Assembly (NCBI RefSeq): GCF_002220095.1
Contig: NZ_CP022372.1
Span: 1,708,501-1,772,500 of the forward strand
Direction of reading: 5' to 3'
Length of the DNA stretch: 64,000 nucleotides
Origin: Bosea sp. AS-1
GTDB taxonomy: Bacteria; Pseudomonadota; Alphaproteobacteria; Rhizobiales; Beijerinckiaceae
A model generated the notes under the pieces. The model saw only the letters and a list, made by a program, of their open reading frames with translations, ran no database searches and was not told the DNA's origin. Made by a program: the position numbers and the translations under genes. Below are positions 1 through 9,117 of this stretch, one piece after another (positions within the stretch are counted from its first letter, which is position 1; every line of letters begins with the position of its first letter).

Positions 1-927
1 CAGCGCGCCGCCGTGGTCAGTGCGGTCGCCCCGCCCGAGCCGGTGCATACGCTCGCGATCTCGGTGAAGGATCGCAAGGACGATGTCCGGCTTGCCGCGG
101 CGCTGCAGAAGATCGCGGAGGAGGATACTGCGCTCCTCGTCACGCAGGTGCCGGAACTGAGCGAGACGCGCCTCTCGGGCCAGGGCGAGATGCATCTGCG
201 CGTCACGCTGGAGAAGCTCGCGAGCCGCTACGGCGTGAACGTGGCGAGCAAGGCGCCGCAGGTCGGCTATCGCGAAACGATCCGCAGCCAGGCCAATGCG
301 CGCGGGCGCCACCGCAAGCAGAGCGGCGGCCATGGCCAATATGGCGATGTCGTGATCGAGGTCGCCGGGTTGCCGCGCGGGGAGGGCATCCGTTTCGTCG
401 ACAAGATCACCGGCGGGGTGGTGCCGCGCCAGTATATCGGCTCGGTCGAGGCTGGCATGCGCGACTATTGCGAGAAGGGGCCGCTCGGTTTCCCGGTGGT
501 CGACGTCGCGGTGACGCTGACGGACGGCTCCTACCATACGGTCGATTCCTCCGACATGGCCTTCCGGCAGGCGGCGCGACTGGCGATGAACGAGGCAATG
601 CCGCAGGCAAAGCCCGTGCTGCTGGAGCCGATCCTCTCCATCGAGGTCGTGATCCCCTCCGAGGCGATGTCGCGCGCCTCGGCGCTGATCTCGGCGCGGC
701 GCGGCCAGATTCTTGGCTACGATACGCGGCCGGGCTGGCGCGGCTGGGACCAGATCAACGCCCTGGTGCCCGAGGCCGAAATGCCCGGCCTCATCGTCGA
801 GCTGCGCTCGGCGACCTCCGGTGTCGGCTCCTTCAGCGCCCGCTTCGACCATCTGGCCGAGCTTGCCGGCAAGCCGGCGGAGGCCGTGGTCTCGGCCCAG
901 GCGCTCGCGGCGGCGCAGGCGCGCTGA
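1..927 (+). CDS. Elongation factor G-like GTPase, C-terminal part (5' end outside window)
   Basis: The reading frame is open from the first base, so the N-terminal GTPase domain lies outside the window. The visible 308 residues match EF-G domains III, IV and V. Domain IV carries GRHRKQSGGHGQYGDV (about residues 97-112), the equivalent of the HKKQTGGSGQF-type motif in EF-G. The wording of this motif suggests the EF-G-like paralogue group rather than canonical FusA. EF-G family proteins act on the ribosome in translocation or recycling; the role of this paralogue cannot be told from the fragment. The gene ends with TGA at 925-927, and no rpsG or tuf follows, which also argues against the str-operon fusA. 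Confidence 0.85.
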   Translation, partial: QRAAVVSAVAPPEPVHTLAISVKDRKDDVRLAAALQKIAEEDTALLVTQVPELSETRLSGQGEMHLRVTLEKLASRYGVNVASKAPQVGYRETIRSQANARGRHRKQSGGHGQYGDVVIEVAGLPRGEGIRFVDKITGGVVPRQYIGSVEAGMRDYCEKGPLGFPVVDVAVTLTDGSYHTVDSSDMAFRQAARLAMNEAMPQAKPVLLEPILSIEVVIPSEAMSRASALISARRGQILGYDTRPGWRGWDQINALVPEAEMPGLIVELRSATSGVGSFSARFDHLAELAGKPAEAVVSAQALAAAQAR

Positions 928-973
928 TCGAGCAATGCGACAATGGTCTCGGCGGCAGCCCTGCCGTCGGGAC

Positions 974-1002
974 TTGTCTCTTTCCTTCCAGAAAGGTTTA
1001 TA
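974..1002 (+). promoter_or_regulatory. Possible sigma-70 promoter before the acyl-CoA synthetase gene
   Basis: TTGTCT (974-979) is followed after 17 bases by TTTATA (997-1002). The predicted start lies about 125 bases before the ATG at 1135. It is a weak match found by eye in the only sizeable gap here. Confidence 0.3.
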
Positions 1003-1134
1003 TGTGAACATTTCGCGGAAAGACGGAGGCCGCGCTTGCGTGCCGAACCGTCGTTCCGCACTCTATGGTCATGAAAATAAGCCGCACCGCCATTTTTGCG
1101 CGAGCAAGCTGAGCCGGGCGAGAGGGAGGAGACC

Positions 1135-2850
1135 ATGACTGCGACCGGTGTCGTGCAGTCCGGGCAGGATTCGCGTCCGTGGCTGGCGCATTATCCGCCG
1201 GCCGTTCCGCACCAGCTCGAGGAGGCGCAGATCGGGACGCTGGCCGACCTGATCCGCGCGTCCTGCGCGACCTATGCCCGCCGCCCCGCCTTCGAAAGCT
1301 TCGGCAAGACCATCAGCTTCGCCGAGACGCTGCGCGCGGCAGAGGCCTTCGCCGGCTGGCTCCAGGCGCAAGGATTGCAGAAAGGCGATCGCGTCGCGCT
1401 GATGATGCCGAATATCCTGGCCTATCCGGCGGCGATCTTCGGCACGCTGATCGGCGGTTTCGCCGTGGTCAACGTCAACCCGCTCTATACGGCGCGCGAG
1501 TTGACCCATCAGGTCAACGATGCGGGTGCGCGCATCCTCGTGGTGATCGAGAACTTCGCCCATGTCGTCGAGGAGGCGAAGCCGAACCTGAAGCTCGATG
1601 CCATCGTCATCGCCACGGCCGGCGATCTGATGGGCTTCAAGGGAACGATCGTCAATTTCGTCGCGCGCCGGATCAAGAAGGTGGTGAAGCCTTTCAACCT
1701 TCCGGGCGCGGTGAGGCTGCACCAGATCCTGCAAGGCGCAGCGGGAATGAAACCCGTCACCATCGTGCCGGAGGACGTCGCCTTCCTGCAATATACCGGT
1801 GGGACGACCGGCGTTGCCAAGGGTGCGACGCTGACGCATCGCAATGTCGCCGCCAACGTTCAGCAGGCCGGCCTGTGGCTGGAATGGGTGCTCGAGCCGC
1901 CGCAAGGGCGCGGCGAATACCAGCATGTCATGGTGACGGCGCTGCCGCTCTACCACATCTTCGCATTGACCTGCTGCTGCATGTTCCTGCTCAGGATCGG
2001 GGCCAAGAGCCTGCTGATCGCCAATCCGCGCGATATCCCCGGCTTCGTGAAGACGCTGAAGTCGAGCCGCTTCACGCTGATTTCCGGCGTCAACACGCTC
2101 TACAACGCGCTCGCCAACCATCCCGAGATCGGCACGGTGGATTTCAGCGAGCTGCGTTTTGCGGTGGCGGGCGGCATGGCGACGCAGGCCGCCGTCGCCA
2201 AGCAGTGGAAGGCGGTGACCGGCCGTCCGATCATCGAGGGTTACGGGCTCTCCGAGACCTCGCCGGTCGCGACCATCAACCGGCCGGACATCCAGGAGTT
2301 CTCGGGCACGATCGGCTATCCGATTCCCTCGACCGAGATCGCGGTCCGCGACGCCGACGGCAGCGAGGTGCCACCCGGTGAGCCGGGCGAGATCTGCATC
2401 CGGGGCCCGCAGGTGATGCGGGGCTACTGGAACCGCCCCGACGAGACCGCCAAGGCGATGACGGCGGATGGCTATTTCCGCTCCGGCGACATCGGCGTGA
2501 TGCTGCCGGACGGGCAGTTCAAGATCGTGGACCGGATGAAGGACATGATCCTCGTCTCGGGTTTCAACGTCTATCCGAACGAGGTCGAGGACGTGCTGGC
2601 GGCGCATCCGGGCGTGCTGGAATCGGCGGTGATCGGCCTGCCGGACGAACATTCCGGCGAGATCGTCGCGGCCTTCGTCGTGCGCAGGGACCAGACCCTG
2701 ACTGCAGACGAGCTGCGGGCCTACTGTAAGGAGAACCTGACCGGCTACAAGGTGCCGAGGCAGATCTTCTTCCGCGAGAGCCTGCCCAAGACCAATGTCG
2801 GCAAGGTGCTGCGCCGGGCCCTGCGCGAGGAGGTCGTCACCCGGCGCTGA
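1135..2850 (+). CDS. Long-chain fatty acid--CoA ligase (FadD-like AMP-binding enzyme)
   Basis: This 571-residue protein belongs to the ANL superfamily and should activate a fatty acid with ATP to acyl-AMP and then acyl-CoA. Motifs seen: the AMP-binding P-loop YTGGTTGVAKG (about residue 220), GYGLSETSP (about 368), the hinge region DRMKDMILVSGFNVYP (about 465) and the C-terminal catalytic lysine motif NVGKVLRR (about 554). The ATG at 1135 has a strong Shine-Dalgarno GGGAGGAGA just upstream, so it is preferred over an upstream in-frame TTG at 1096. Its TGA overlaps the ATG of the next gene by one base. Chain-length preference cannot be read from sequence. Confidence 0.93.
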   Translation: MTATGVVQSGQDSRPWLAHYPPAVPHQLEEAQIGTLADLIRASCATYARRPAFESFGKTISFAETLRAAEAFAGWLQAQGLQKGDRVALMMPNILAYPAAIFGTLIGGFAVVNVNPLYTARELTHQVNDAGARILVVIENFAHVVEEAKPNLKLDAIVIATAGDLMGFKGTIVNFVARRIKKVVKPFNLPGAVRLHQILQGAAGMKPVTIVPEDVAFLQYTGGTTGVAKGATLTHRNVAANVQQAGLWLEWVLEPPQGRGEYQHVMVTALPLYHIFALTCCCMFLLRIGAKSLLIANPRDIPGFVKTLKSSRFTLISGVNTLYNALANHPEIGTVDFSELRFAVAGGMATQAAVAKQWKAVTGRPIIEGYGLSETSPVATINRPDIQEFSGTIGYPIPSTEIAVRDADGSEVPPGEPGEICIRGPQVMRGYWNRPDETAKAMTADGYFRSGDIGVMLPDGQFKIVDRMKDMILVSGFNVYPNEVEDVLAAHPGVLESAVIGLPDEHSGEIVAAFVVRRDQTLTADELRAYCKENLTGYKVPRQIFFRESLPKTNVGKVLRRALREEVVTRR

Positions 2851-4046
2851 TGGCTGCGCCGAGGTCGACAGCGGCGGCAAGCTGTTGTCTGTTCTCCGGC
2901 CGTGCCACCACCGGAGACGATTCCCGTTTGCCCCGCCGCCTCATCGAACTGCCCCTGCTGCGCAGCCTGAAACCGGGCCTCCACATCTATGACGAAGAAG
3001 CGCTGAACGCCGAGCCGGCGCTCGATCTGCTCGACGAGGCGATCACGCCGGTCGGTGCCTTCTTCATCCGCAACAACGGCGAATTGCCCGAGGCCGCCGA
3101 CGAGAACGCCTGGACCCTGACCATTGACGGCGAGGTCGAGCGTCCGACCGTCTGGACGCTATCGGCACTCCGGGAGGCTTTCGAGACGGTCACCGAGACC
3201 GCCGTGCTGGAATGCGCCGGCAATGGTCGCTCGCAGTTTTCGCCGGCGACGGACGGATTGCAGTGGCGGCTCGGCGCTGTCGGCTGCGCGCGCTGGACCG
3301 GCGTCAGGCTGGCCGACGTGTTGAACCATGCCGGCGTGAAGCCGAGCGCCGTGTATACCGGCCATCACGCTCCGGATCGGCAGATCGGCAAGCCGGAGAA
3401 GGCGGCCCTGTCGCGCGGATTGCCGATCGCCAAGGCGATCGCCTCGGAGACGCTGATCGCCTTCGCCATGAACGGCGAACCGTTGCCACGCCTGCATGGC
3501 GGGCCGCTGCGCATCGTCGCGCCGGGCTATCCGGGCTCCGCCTGGCAGAAATGGCTCGACCGCATCAGCCTGCGGACGCAGGAGCATGACGGCGAGAAGA
3601 TGCGCGGCACCGATTACCGCCTGCCGATCGCTCCGGTCATGCCGGGCGAGCCACTCGATCCGGCCAACTTCGCCGTCATCACCGACATGCCGGTAAAATC
3701 GCTGATCACCCGGCCCGCTAACGGCTTCATGGTTGCCGCGGGCGCGACGATCGAGGTCGCGGGTTTCGCCTGGAGCGGTGCCGTTCCGGTCGCGGCCGTC
3801 GAACTCTCCGGCGATGGCGGCAGGAGCTGGAGCGGGGTTGCGCTGGAAGCGGGAGAGGGGCCTTTCGCCTGGCGCCGTTTCACGGGGTGCCTGCCAGCCG
3901 GAGAACCGGGGCCATTCACGCTCATGGCGCGCGCCCGGGATGCCGCCGGCACTTGCCAGCCGCTGGAAATGTCATGGAATCCGCGCGGCTATTGTAACAA
4001 TCAGGTCCAGCGCGTCAGGGGGCGGGTTGCGGCGCGGGCCGATTGA
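2850..4046 (+). CDS. Sulfite oxidase-family molybdopterin oxidoreductase
   Basis: The 398-residue protein has the sulfite oxidase/nitrate reductase fold signature. ECAGNGRSQFSP carries the Moco-ligating cysteine (about residue 122), followed by HGGPLRIVAPGYPG (about 215-230) and a C-terminal Mo-co dimerisation domain (about 260-385). There is no haem domain and no clear Sec or Tat signal, so the electron partner and location are unclear. The ATG overlaps the upstream stop (TGATG), suggesting translational coupling to the acyl-CoA synthetase; an in-frame TTG at 2928 is an alternative start. The family includes SorA-like sulfite dehydrogenases, but the substrate here is unproven. Confidence 0.82.
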   Translation: MAAPRSTAAASCCLFSGRATTGDDSRLPRRLIELPLLRSLKPGLHIYDEEALNAEPALDLLDEAITPVGAFFIRNNGELPEAADENAWTLTIDGEVERPTVWTLSALREAFETVTETAVLECAGNGRSQFSPATDGLQWRLGAVGCARWTGVRLADVLNHAGVKPSAVYTGHHAPDRQIGKPEKAALSRGLPIAKAIASETLIAFAMNGEPLPRLHGGPLRIVAPGYPGSAWQKWLDRISLRTQEHDGEKMRGTDYRLPIAPVMPGEPLDPANFAVITDMPVKSLITRPANGFMVAAGATIEVAGFAWSGAVPVAAVELSGDGGRSWSGVALEAGEGPFAWRRFTGCLPAGEPGPFTLMARARDAAGTCQPLEMSWNPRGYCNNQVQRVRGRVAARAD

Positions 4047-4139
4047 ACGCTCTGCGGGAAAAATTGTCGCGAGACGTTTGAACCTTTTGCCACTCTAGCG
4101 CGTCTAAATCCTCGAGTCTGCTGTTAGGGGCACGGCTCT

Positions 4140-4198
4140 GCCGCCTCGGTCACTCCCTCCTCCCATCGGCGACCGAGGCGGCTCTCTTCCCTTTTCTT
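4140..4198 (+). terminator. Intrinsic terminator after the sulfite oxidase-like gene
   Basis: A perfect 12-bp stem, GCCGCCTCGGTC (4140-4151) with GACCGAGGCGGC (4171-4182), encloses a 19-base loop. It is followed by a T-rich tract (TCTCTTCCCTTTTCTTCT). It lies between convergent genes. Confidence 0.75.
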
Positions 4199-4218
4199 CT
4201 GGCTCGGGCCTGCGGATT

Positions 4219-5490
4219 TCAGGCGGCGAGCAGGGCGCGCCCGTCACTGGCATGGCCGGTGGCCGAGACAATGCGCCCGGCCTCGATCTCGCGGGCGAAG
4301 CGGATAAGCGTGAAATCCTCGGCACGACCGGTATTGCCGCGCTCCGTCAGCACTGAAAGGGGGCGGCCCATGCGCGCATCGAGATGGCGCTGCTGCGCGG
4401 TTGCGGCGGCAGAGCGCAGCCGTGCCGCACGCTCCGCCACCACTTCCCCCGGCAGTTGCGGCATGCGCGCGGCTGGCGTCTGCGGCCTGGCCGAATAGGG
4501 GAAGACGTGGACATAGCTCAGCCCGCAGTCCTCGATGAGCGCGAGCGAGCGGGCGAACATCGCCTCGTCCTCTGTCGGAAATCCGGCGATGAGATCCGCG
4601 CCGAAGACGATATCGGGACGTAACGCCCGCATCTCCCCGCAGAAGAGGGTCGCATCGGCACGGCTGTGCCGACGCTTCATGCGCTTCAGGATCAGGTCGT
4701 CGCCATGCTGGAGCGACAGATGCAGATGCGGCATCAGCCGCGCTTCTGTGGCGATCAATTCGCGCAAGGTCTCATCGACCTCGACCGCGTCGATCGAGGA
4801 CAGGCGCAGGCGCGGCAGCTCGGGAAGCTCGCGCAGGATCTGCGTCGCGAGCGCACCGAGCGTCGGCTCGCCAGGCAGGTCGCGGCCATAGCTCGTGAGG
4901 TCGACGCCGGTCAGCACGATTTCCTGTCCCCCGGTCTCGACGAGACGCCGGCATTGGGCAAGGACGTCGCCCGCAGGGAGCGAGCGCGAATTGCCGCGGC
5001 CGAAGGGGATAACGCAAAAGGTGCAGCGGTGGTCGCAGCCGTTCTGCACTTGCACGAAGCCGCGTGTATGCCCGGCGAAACGGCCGGTCGGCGCCGCGCG
5101 TAGGGTCGAGCGGGCCATGATGTCGCCGACGGCGAGCTTGTCGTCAGACGCCACGACGCTCGTGCCCAGGGTGTTCGAGCGGGCGAGTGCTGCCCAGCTT
5201 TCAGGCCTCAGCTTCTCGTCATTGCCGAGCACACGGTCGGCTTCCGGCATCGCGGCGAAACGTGCGGGCTCGATTTGCGCGGCACAGCCGGTAACGATCA
5301 CCGGGCGATCTGGCTCATCGCGCTTGAGCCGGCGGATGGCCTGCCTGGCCTGGCGCGTCGCCTCTGCCGTGACGGCGCAGGAATTGACGATGGCGATATC
5401 CCTCAGCCCGGCGGCTTCCGCCTGGAGCCTGAGCGCCTCGCTTTCGACGATGTTGAGGCGGCAGCCGAAGGTGACGACCTCGAGGGTCAT
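4219..5490 (-). CDS. mtaB: tRNA t6A37 methylthiotransferase MtaB
   Basis: This 423-residue radical-SAM methylthiotransferase should add a methylthio group to t6A at position 37 of tRNA. The start [18 protein letters not shown] holds the first cysteine of the N-terminal UPF0004 cluster. The radical-SAM motif CDHRCTFC gives C152, C156 and C159. Further family signs are VLTGVDLTSYG and LRLSSIDAVEV. The start at 5490 overlaps the dapF stop as ATGA, so the two genes are translationally coupled in the order dapF-mtaB, an arrangement often seen in alphaproteobacteria. A C-terminal TRAM domain occupies roughly the last 60 residues and looks weakly conserved. Confidence 0.93.
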   Translation of the reverse strand: MTLEVVTFGCRLNIVESEALRLQAEAAGLRDIAIVNSCAVTAEATRQARQAIRRLKRDEPDRPVIVTGCAAQIEPARFAAMPEADRVLGNDEKLRPESWAALARSNTLGTSVVASDDKLAVGDIMARSTLRAAPTGRFAGHTRGFVQVQNGCDHRCTFCVIPFGRGNSRSLPAGDVLAQCRRLVETGGQEIVLTGVDLTSYGRDLPGEPTLGALATQILRELPELPRLRLSSIDAVEVDETLRELIATEARLMPHLHLSLQHGDDLILKRMKRRHSRADATLFCGEMRALRPDIVFGADLIAGFPTEDEAMFARSLALIEDCGLSYVHVFPYSARPQTPAARMPQLPGEVVAERAARLRSAAATAQQRHLDARMGRPLSVLTERGNTGRAEDFTLIRFAREIEAGRIVSATGHASDGRALLAA

Positions 5491-6374
5491 CAGGCCGCGC
5501 TCGTGAACAGGGCCGGGTCGAGCGTGCCCTCCCATTCGAATTCCGCTGCGCCGGTCATGAGCACATGGCCGTCGCTCTCGCGCCATTCGATGGTAAGGTC
5601 GCCGCCCGGCAGGCTGACCACCGCTTCGCGGGCGGTTAATTCGCGCCGCACACCCGCGACCAGTGCCGCGCAAGCGCCCGAGCCGCAAGCCTGGGTGATC
5701 CCTGCGCCGCGCTCCCAGACACGCAGCACGATATGGTCCGGCGCGTTGACGGCGGCGAGCTCGATATTGGCACGGTCCGGGAAGATCGGATGGTTCTCCA
5801 GCAGCGGGCCGATCTGCTCGAGATTGTAGGCGTAGGGATCCTCGACGAAGAAGACGGCATGGGGATTGCCCATGTTGACGGCGCAGGGCGTGTGCAGGAT
5901 CGGATCGTCGATCGGGCCGATCTGCAATTCGAAGCGGCTGGTATCCTCGAAGGGCTCGGCCAGCGGGATCTCGTCCCAGGCGAGGCGCGGAGTGCCCATG
6001 TCGACGGTGAAGACCGCTTCGCTCTCGCGCCGGACCGGCAAGAGCCCGGCCTTGGTCTGCAAGGTCAGGCGATTCTTGGCCTGATCGCCCATCTGCGGAT
6101 CGGCCATCATCGCCCAGGCGACGCAGCGCGTGCCGTTGCCGCAGGCGCCGGCCTCGGTGCCGTCGACATTGTAGATGCGGACGAAGGCGTCTGTGCCCGC
6201 CACCTGCGGATCGTGCAGCACCATGAGCTGGTCGAAGCGGGCGCGCGGCTCGGCGGCAATGGCCCGAGCCTCCTCGGCATCCACGACGAGCTTCGTGCCC
6301 CGCAGGTCGAGCACCGTGATCTGATTGCCGAGTCCGTTCATCTTCAGGAACCGGCGATGCGCCAGAGCGTTCAT
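5490..6374 (-). CDS. dapF: Diaminopimelate epimerase
   Basis: This 294-residue cytoplasmic enzyme interconverts LL- and meso-diaminopimelate for lysine and peptidoglycan synthesis. The two catalytic cysteines are visible: C78 in CGNGTRC and C230 in ACGSGACAA. The N-terminal MNGLGNQ matches the family. Its length is slightly above the 274 residues of E. coli DapF. The start [17 protein letters not shown] (6374) was chosen over an upstream ATG because the extra residues do not resemble the family. It is first in a two-gene unit with mtaB, with a 4-base overlap. Confidence 0.97.
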   Translation of the reverse strand: MNALAHRRFLKMNGLGNQITVLDLRGTKLVVDAEEARAIAAEPRARFDQLMVLHDPQVAGTDAFVRIYNVDGTEAGACGNGTRCVAWAMMADPQMGDQAKNRLTLQTKAGLLPVRRESEAVFTVDMGTPRLAWDEIPLAEPFEDTSRFELQIGPIDDPILHTPCAVNMGNPHAVFFVEDPYAYNLEQIGPLLENHPIFPDRANIELAAVNAPDHIVLRVWERGAGITQACGSGACAALVAGVRRELTAREAVVSLPGGDLTIEWRESDGHVLMTGAAEFEWEGTLDPALFTSAA

Positions 6375-6466
6375 TTGGTCACACGTCCCATGAATTGCGG
6401 GTCTATGACCGAGGTGACGTGAAAAAGCCACCCTCATACCCGTTCCTGAGAGAAGGTGGACATTCT

Positions 6467-7399
6467 ATGCTGCGCTGCAAGGGCGCGAATCGCGAGAAGT
6501 TCAGGACCGTGACGATGCGGTATTTTCGGATTTGTGTTCTGGCTTGCGCCGGCACCATAGCTATTGCGCCGACGGCATGGGCGCAGGCGACGATTGCGGC
6601 GCCTTCCGCCGTCCAGTCGGCGCCGCTCGCCCCACCGCCTGGCGCAACGCCGGCGCAGACGCAATCCGGGCCGAACCAGAGCCCGCCGGCTGCCATTCCC
6701 GATACGCAACCTTCTCCCCAGCCCGTTCAGCCGGCGCCACCTGCGCCCGGCCCGGTGACGCCGCAGCCGGTCCAGCCCGCGCCGGCCCCGCAGATGCCGC
6801 TGGAGCCGCAGCCTGTGCAGCCGCCGCCGACCTTGCCGGCTCCGGGCCAGCCGCTGCCGCCGGCTCAGCAGCAACAGCAGACCGGCGTACCGGATCCCAA
6901 TGCGACGCTCGCCGGCAAGGGCTCCGATACGAGCGACGTCGCCGAAGTGACCCTCTCCCCCAAGCCGGTGCTGATGATCTCGGGCCAGGCGAGCTGGGAC
7001 CAGGGCTTCCAGAAGCTTTCCGACAGCTTCAAGGCGCTGCGGGCAGAGGCTCAGAAGGCGGGCCTCGCGGTTGCCGGTCGGCCGTTGTCGCTTTTCGTCG
7101 CGACCACGGATGACGGCTTCCGCTTCGATGCGATGCTGCCGGTTGCGATCCCGCCCGGCGGGCAGGCACCGGCGCTCGGCCCGGATTTCAAGATGTCGAC
7201 CTCGCCGGCCGGGGCTGCCCTGCGCTTCCTGCACCAGGCGCCCTATGACGACATCGATTCCACCTACGAGACGATCACCGCCTATCTCGAGGCGAAGAAC
7301 ATCGTGGTGAAGGACGCCTTCCTCGAGGAATATGTCAGCGAGCTCGCCGATCCGGCCGATCCGAACCTCGAGATCAACGTCTACGTTCAGCCGAAGTAA
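6467..7399 (+). CDS. Exported proline-rich protein with a GyrI-like domain
   Basis: The gene encodes about 310 residues. A signal peptide (hydrophobic stretch FRICVLACAGTIAIAPTAWA) is followed by a roughly 110-residue Pro/Gln-rich low-complexity linker with repeated QPVQP units. The C-terminal 155 residues resemble the GyrI-like effector-binding fold: two similar halves, with LSPKPVLMISGQASWDQGF and a HQAPYDDIDSTYETI segment. GyrI-like domains usually bind small molecules or DNA gyrase in the cytoplasm, so an exported version is unusual. The start at 6467 has AGAAGGTGG seven bases upstream; ATG 6515, right at the signal peptide, is an equally reasonable start. Confidence 0.75.
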   Translation: MLRCKGANREKFRTVTMRYFRICVLACAGTIAIAPTAWAQATIAAPSAVQSAPLAPPPGATPAQTQSGPNQSPPAAIPDTQPSPQPVQPAPPAPGPVTPQPVQPAPAPQMPLEPQPVQPPPTLPAPGQPLPPAQQQQQTGVPDPNATLAGKGSDTSDVAEVTLSPKPVLMISGQASWDQGFQKLSDSFKALRAEAQKAGLAVAGRPLSLFVATTDDGFRFDAMLPVAIPPGGQAPALGPDFKMSTSPAGAALRFLHQAPYDDIDSTYETITAYLEAKNIVVKDAFLEEYVSELADPADPNLEINVYVQPK

Positions 7400-7408
7400 G
7401 ACGAAGCG

Positions 7409-8467
7409 TCAGGCGCTCCAGCTCAGGCCGGGGCGCATCGGCTTGAAGCGCTCTTCCGACAGGCCGGCGACGGCGAGCGCCGCCTTCAGCGCCTGTGGTG
7501 GGCGCTCGATGCCCTCGTCGGTGAGCTGGAAGGTGCCCCAATGGTGGCCGATGGCCTCGTCAGCGGCGAGCGCCAGCATGACCTTGACGGCTTCCTCCGG
7601 GTTCATGTGGTTGTCCGACATGAACCAGCGCGGCTCATAGGCGCCGATCGGCAGCACAGCGAGGCGGAACGGGCCGTGCTCGCGGCCGAGCTGCTCATAG
7701 AGCGAGCCGTCATGATAGCCGGTGTCGCCGACATGGAAGATTTTCGTGCCGCCGGTTTCGAGGATGAACGAGCACCACAGCGCCATCCGCCGGTCGAAGG
7801 CGCCGCGTGCCGACCAGTGATAGGTCGGGACCAACGTCACGGAGACAGCGTCCGACAAGGCCACCCGATCCGCCCAGTCATGTGCTTCGGCGCGGGCGTC
7901 GGCGATGCGCCCCTTGACGATGGTGTCATTGCCGAGCGGCATGATCATGCGCGGGCGGTCGCGACGGTGGAGGCGGGCCAGCGTCTCGATATCGAGGTGG
8001 TCGTAGTGGTTGTGCGTGATCAGCACGGTATCGATCGTCGGCAGGTCATCGAAGGCGATTCCGGGCGCATTGACACGCTTCGGCCCCATGAAGGTGAAGG
8101 GGCTGGCGCGCTCGGAATAGACCGGGTCGATCAGCAAGTTGAGGCCGGCAACCTGATAGAGGAATGAGGCGTGGCCGAGATGGACGATGCGGGCGCCGTC
8201 GACCCGGGCCGGAGGCTTGTCCTGCGGCGGGGTTTCGTAGGTCGCAGGGAAAGGTTCGCGTTCGCGCTTGCCGGTCTGCCAGCGCAACACATCCATCAAC
8301 CCTTTGCTGACGGTACGACCGTCGCTGAAGACGAGGCCGTCGAAGTGATCGCTGATGGGGCCCTGGTAATAAGGGTTGCGCGAACGGGAGATCGCCGCCC
8401 AGGCCGCACCGGTCGAGGCCAGCAGCGCACCGAGGCCGATGAAGGAGAGGAGTTTGCGGCGATCCAT
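7409..8467 (-). CDS. MBL-fold metallo-hydrolase, NAPE-PLD/UlaG-like
   Basis: This 352-residue protein has the metallo-beta-lactamase zinc motif THNHYDHLD (about residues 150-158). Downstream metal-ligand candidates are FHVGDTGYHDG and the H in IGHHWGTF. An N-terminal RR-containing hydrophobic segment (MDRRKLLSFIGLGALLASTG) suggests export or membrane anchoring, possibly by Tat. The layout fits the group related to N-acyl-phosphatidylethanolamine phospholipase D, but the substrate is unknown. It converges with the GyrI-like gene, 9 bases away. Tail-to-tail packing leaves no obvious terminator. Confidence 0.85.
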   Translation of the reverse strand: MDRRKLLSFIGLGALLASTGAAWAAISRSRNPYYQGPISDHFDGLVFSDGRTVSKGLMDVLRWQTGKREREPFPATYETPPQDKPPARVDGARIVHLGHASFLYQVAGLNLLIDPVYSERASPFTFMGPKRVNAPGIAFDDLPTIDTVLITHNHYDHLDIETLARLHRRDRPRMIMPLGNDTIVKGRIADARAEAHDWADRVALSDAVSVTLVPTYHWSARGAFDRRMALWCSFILETGGTKIFHVGDTGYHDGSLYEQLGREHGPFRLAVLPIGAYEPRWFMSDNHMNPEEAVKVMLALAADEAIGHHWGTFQLTDEGIERPPQALKAALAVAGLSEERFKPMRPGLSWSA

Positions 8468-8500
8468 GGCTCAAGAGAGGTAGGTGGCCGCGGCGCTCGG

Positions 8501-9109
8501 TCAAGCCTCGGAAGATTTGACGGCCAGGACGTGCAGCCAGCGGGTCGGTACCCGGTCGTAGCCGGAGCCCTCGTTTTCCTCGATATCGAGGGACGACCAG
8601 CGCGATGCCGCGCCAAGGGCGGACACGACTTCCGGCTGCGACAGGTAGTTGAAATAGCGGCCCAGCCGGTCGCGTCCCTCCGCCTCGCCGGATTTGAAGC
8701 TCGCGTAGAGGGTGCCTCCTGGCCGCAGGGCGGCGTGAATCCGGTCGATGATGCCCGGCAGGGCCGGGCGTGGCGCATGCAGCAGGCAGGCATGCGCCCA
8801 TATCCCGTCATAGGCTTCGGTCTCGTTCAGATCCTCGAAGAGCAGCACGCCGACGGGGCGGCCGAGCCTGCGCTCGGCCTCCCGTGCGAGTTCGGGCGAG
8901 CCGTCGGTCGGAACGACGTCGAAGCCGCGCGCCAGCATCGCCTGGCTGTCCTGCCCGCCGCCACAGCCCAGCTCGAGAATGCGGGCGCCGGCAGGAAGCC
9001 CCCGGGCGAAGAGGTCGATGCGATGATGCTCCGCTTCGCGTTCCCGTCCGGCATAGGCGCTGGCTTCGGTCGCGTAGAAGTCGAGCGTTCGGCTGTCCCT
9101 GGTCGTCAT
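8501..9109 (-). CDS. Class I SAM-dependent methyltransferase
   Basis: This 202-residue protein contains motif I GARILELGCGGGQDS (about residues 41-55), an acidic motif II (VPTDGSPE) and motif IV-like YDGIWAHACLLHAPR. It belongs to the small-molecule methyltransferase group (Methyltransf_25/UbiE-like). The substrate cannot be inferred. The start at 9109 follows the stop of the upstream lysE-family gene by 8 bases, so the two are probably cotranscribed. That might link an exporter with a modifying enzyme, but this is only context. Confidence 0.85.
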   Translation of the reverse strand: MTTRDSRTLDFYATEASAYAGREREAEHHRIDLFARGLPAGARILELGCGGGQDSQAMLARGFDVVPTDGSPELAREAERRLGRPVGVLLFEDLNETEAYDGIWAHACLLHAPRPALPGIIDRIHAALRPGGTLYASFKSGEAEGRDRLGRYFNYLSQPEVVSALGAASRWSSLDIEENEGSGYDRVPTRWLHVLAVKSSEA

Positions 9110-9117
9110 GGGCCGTT

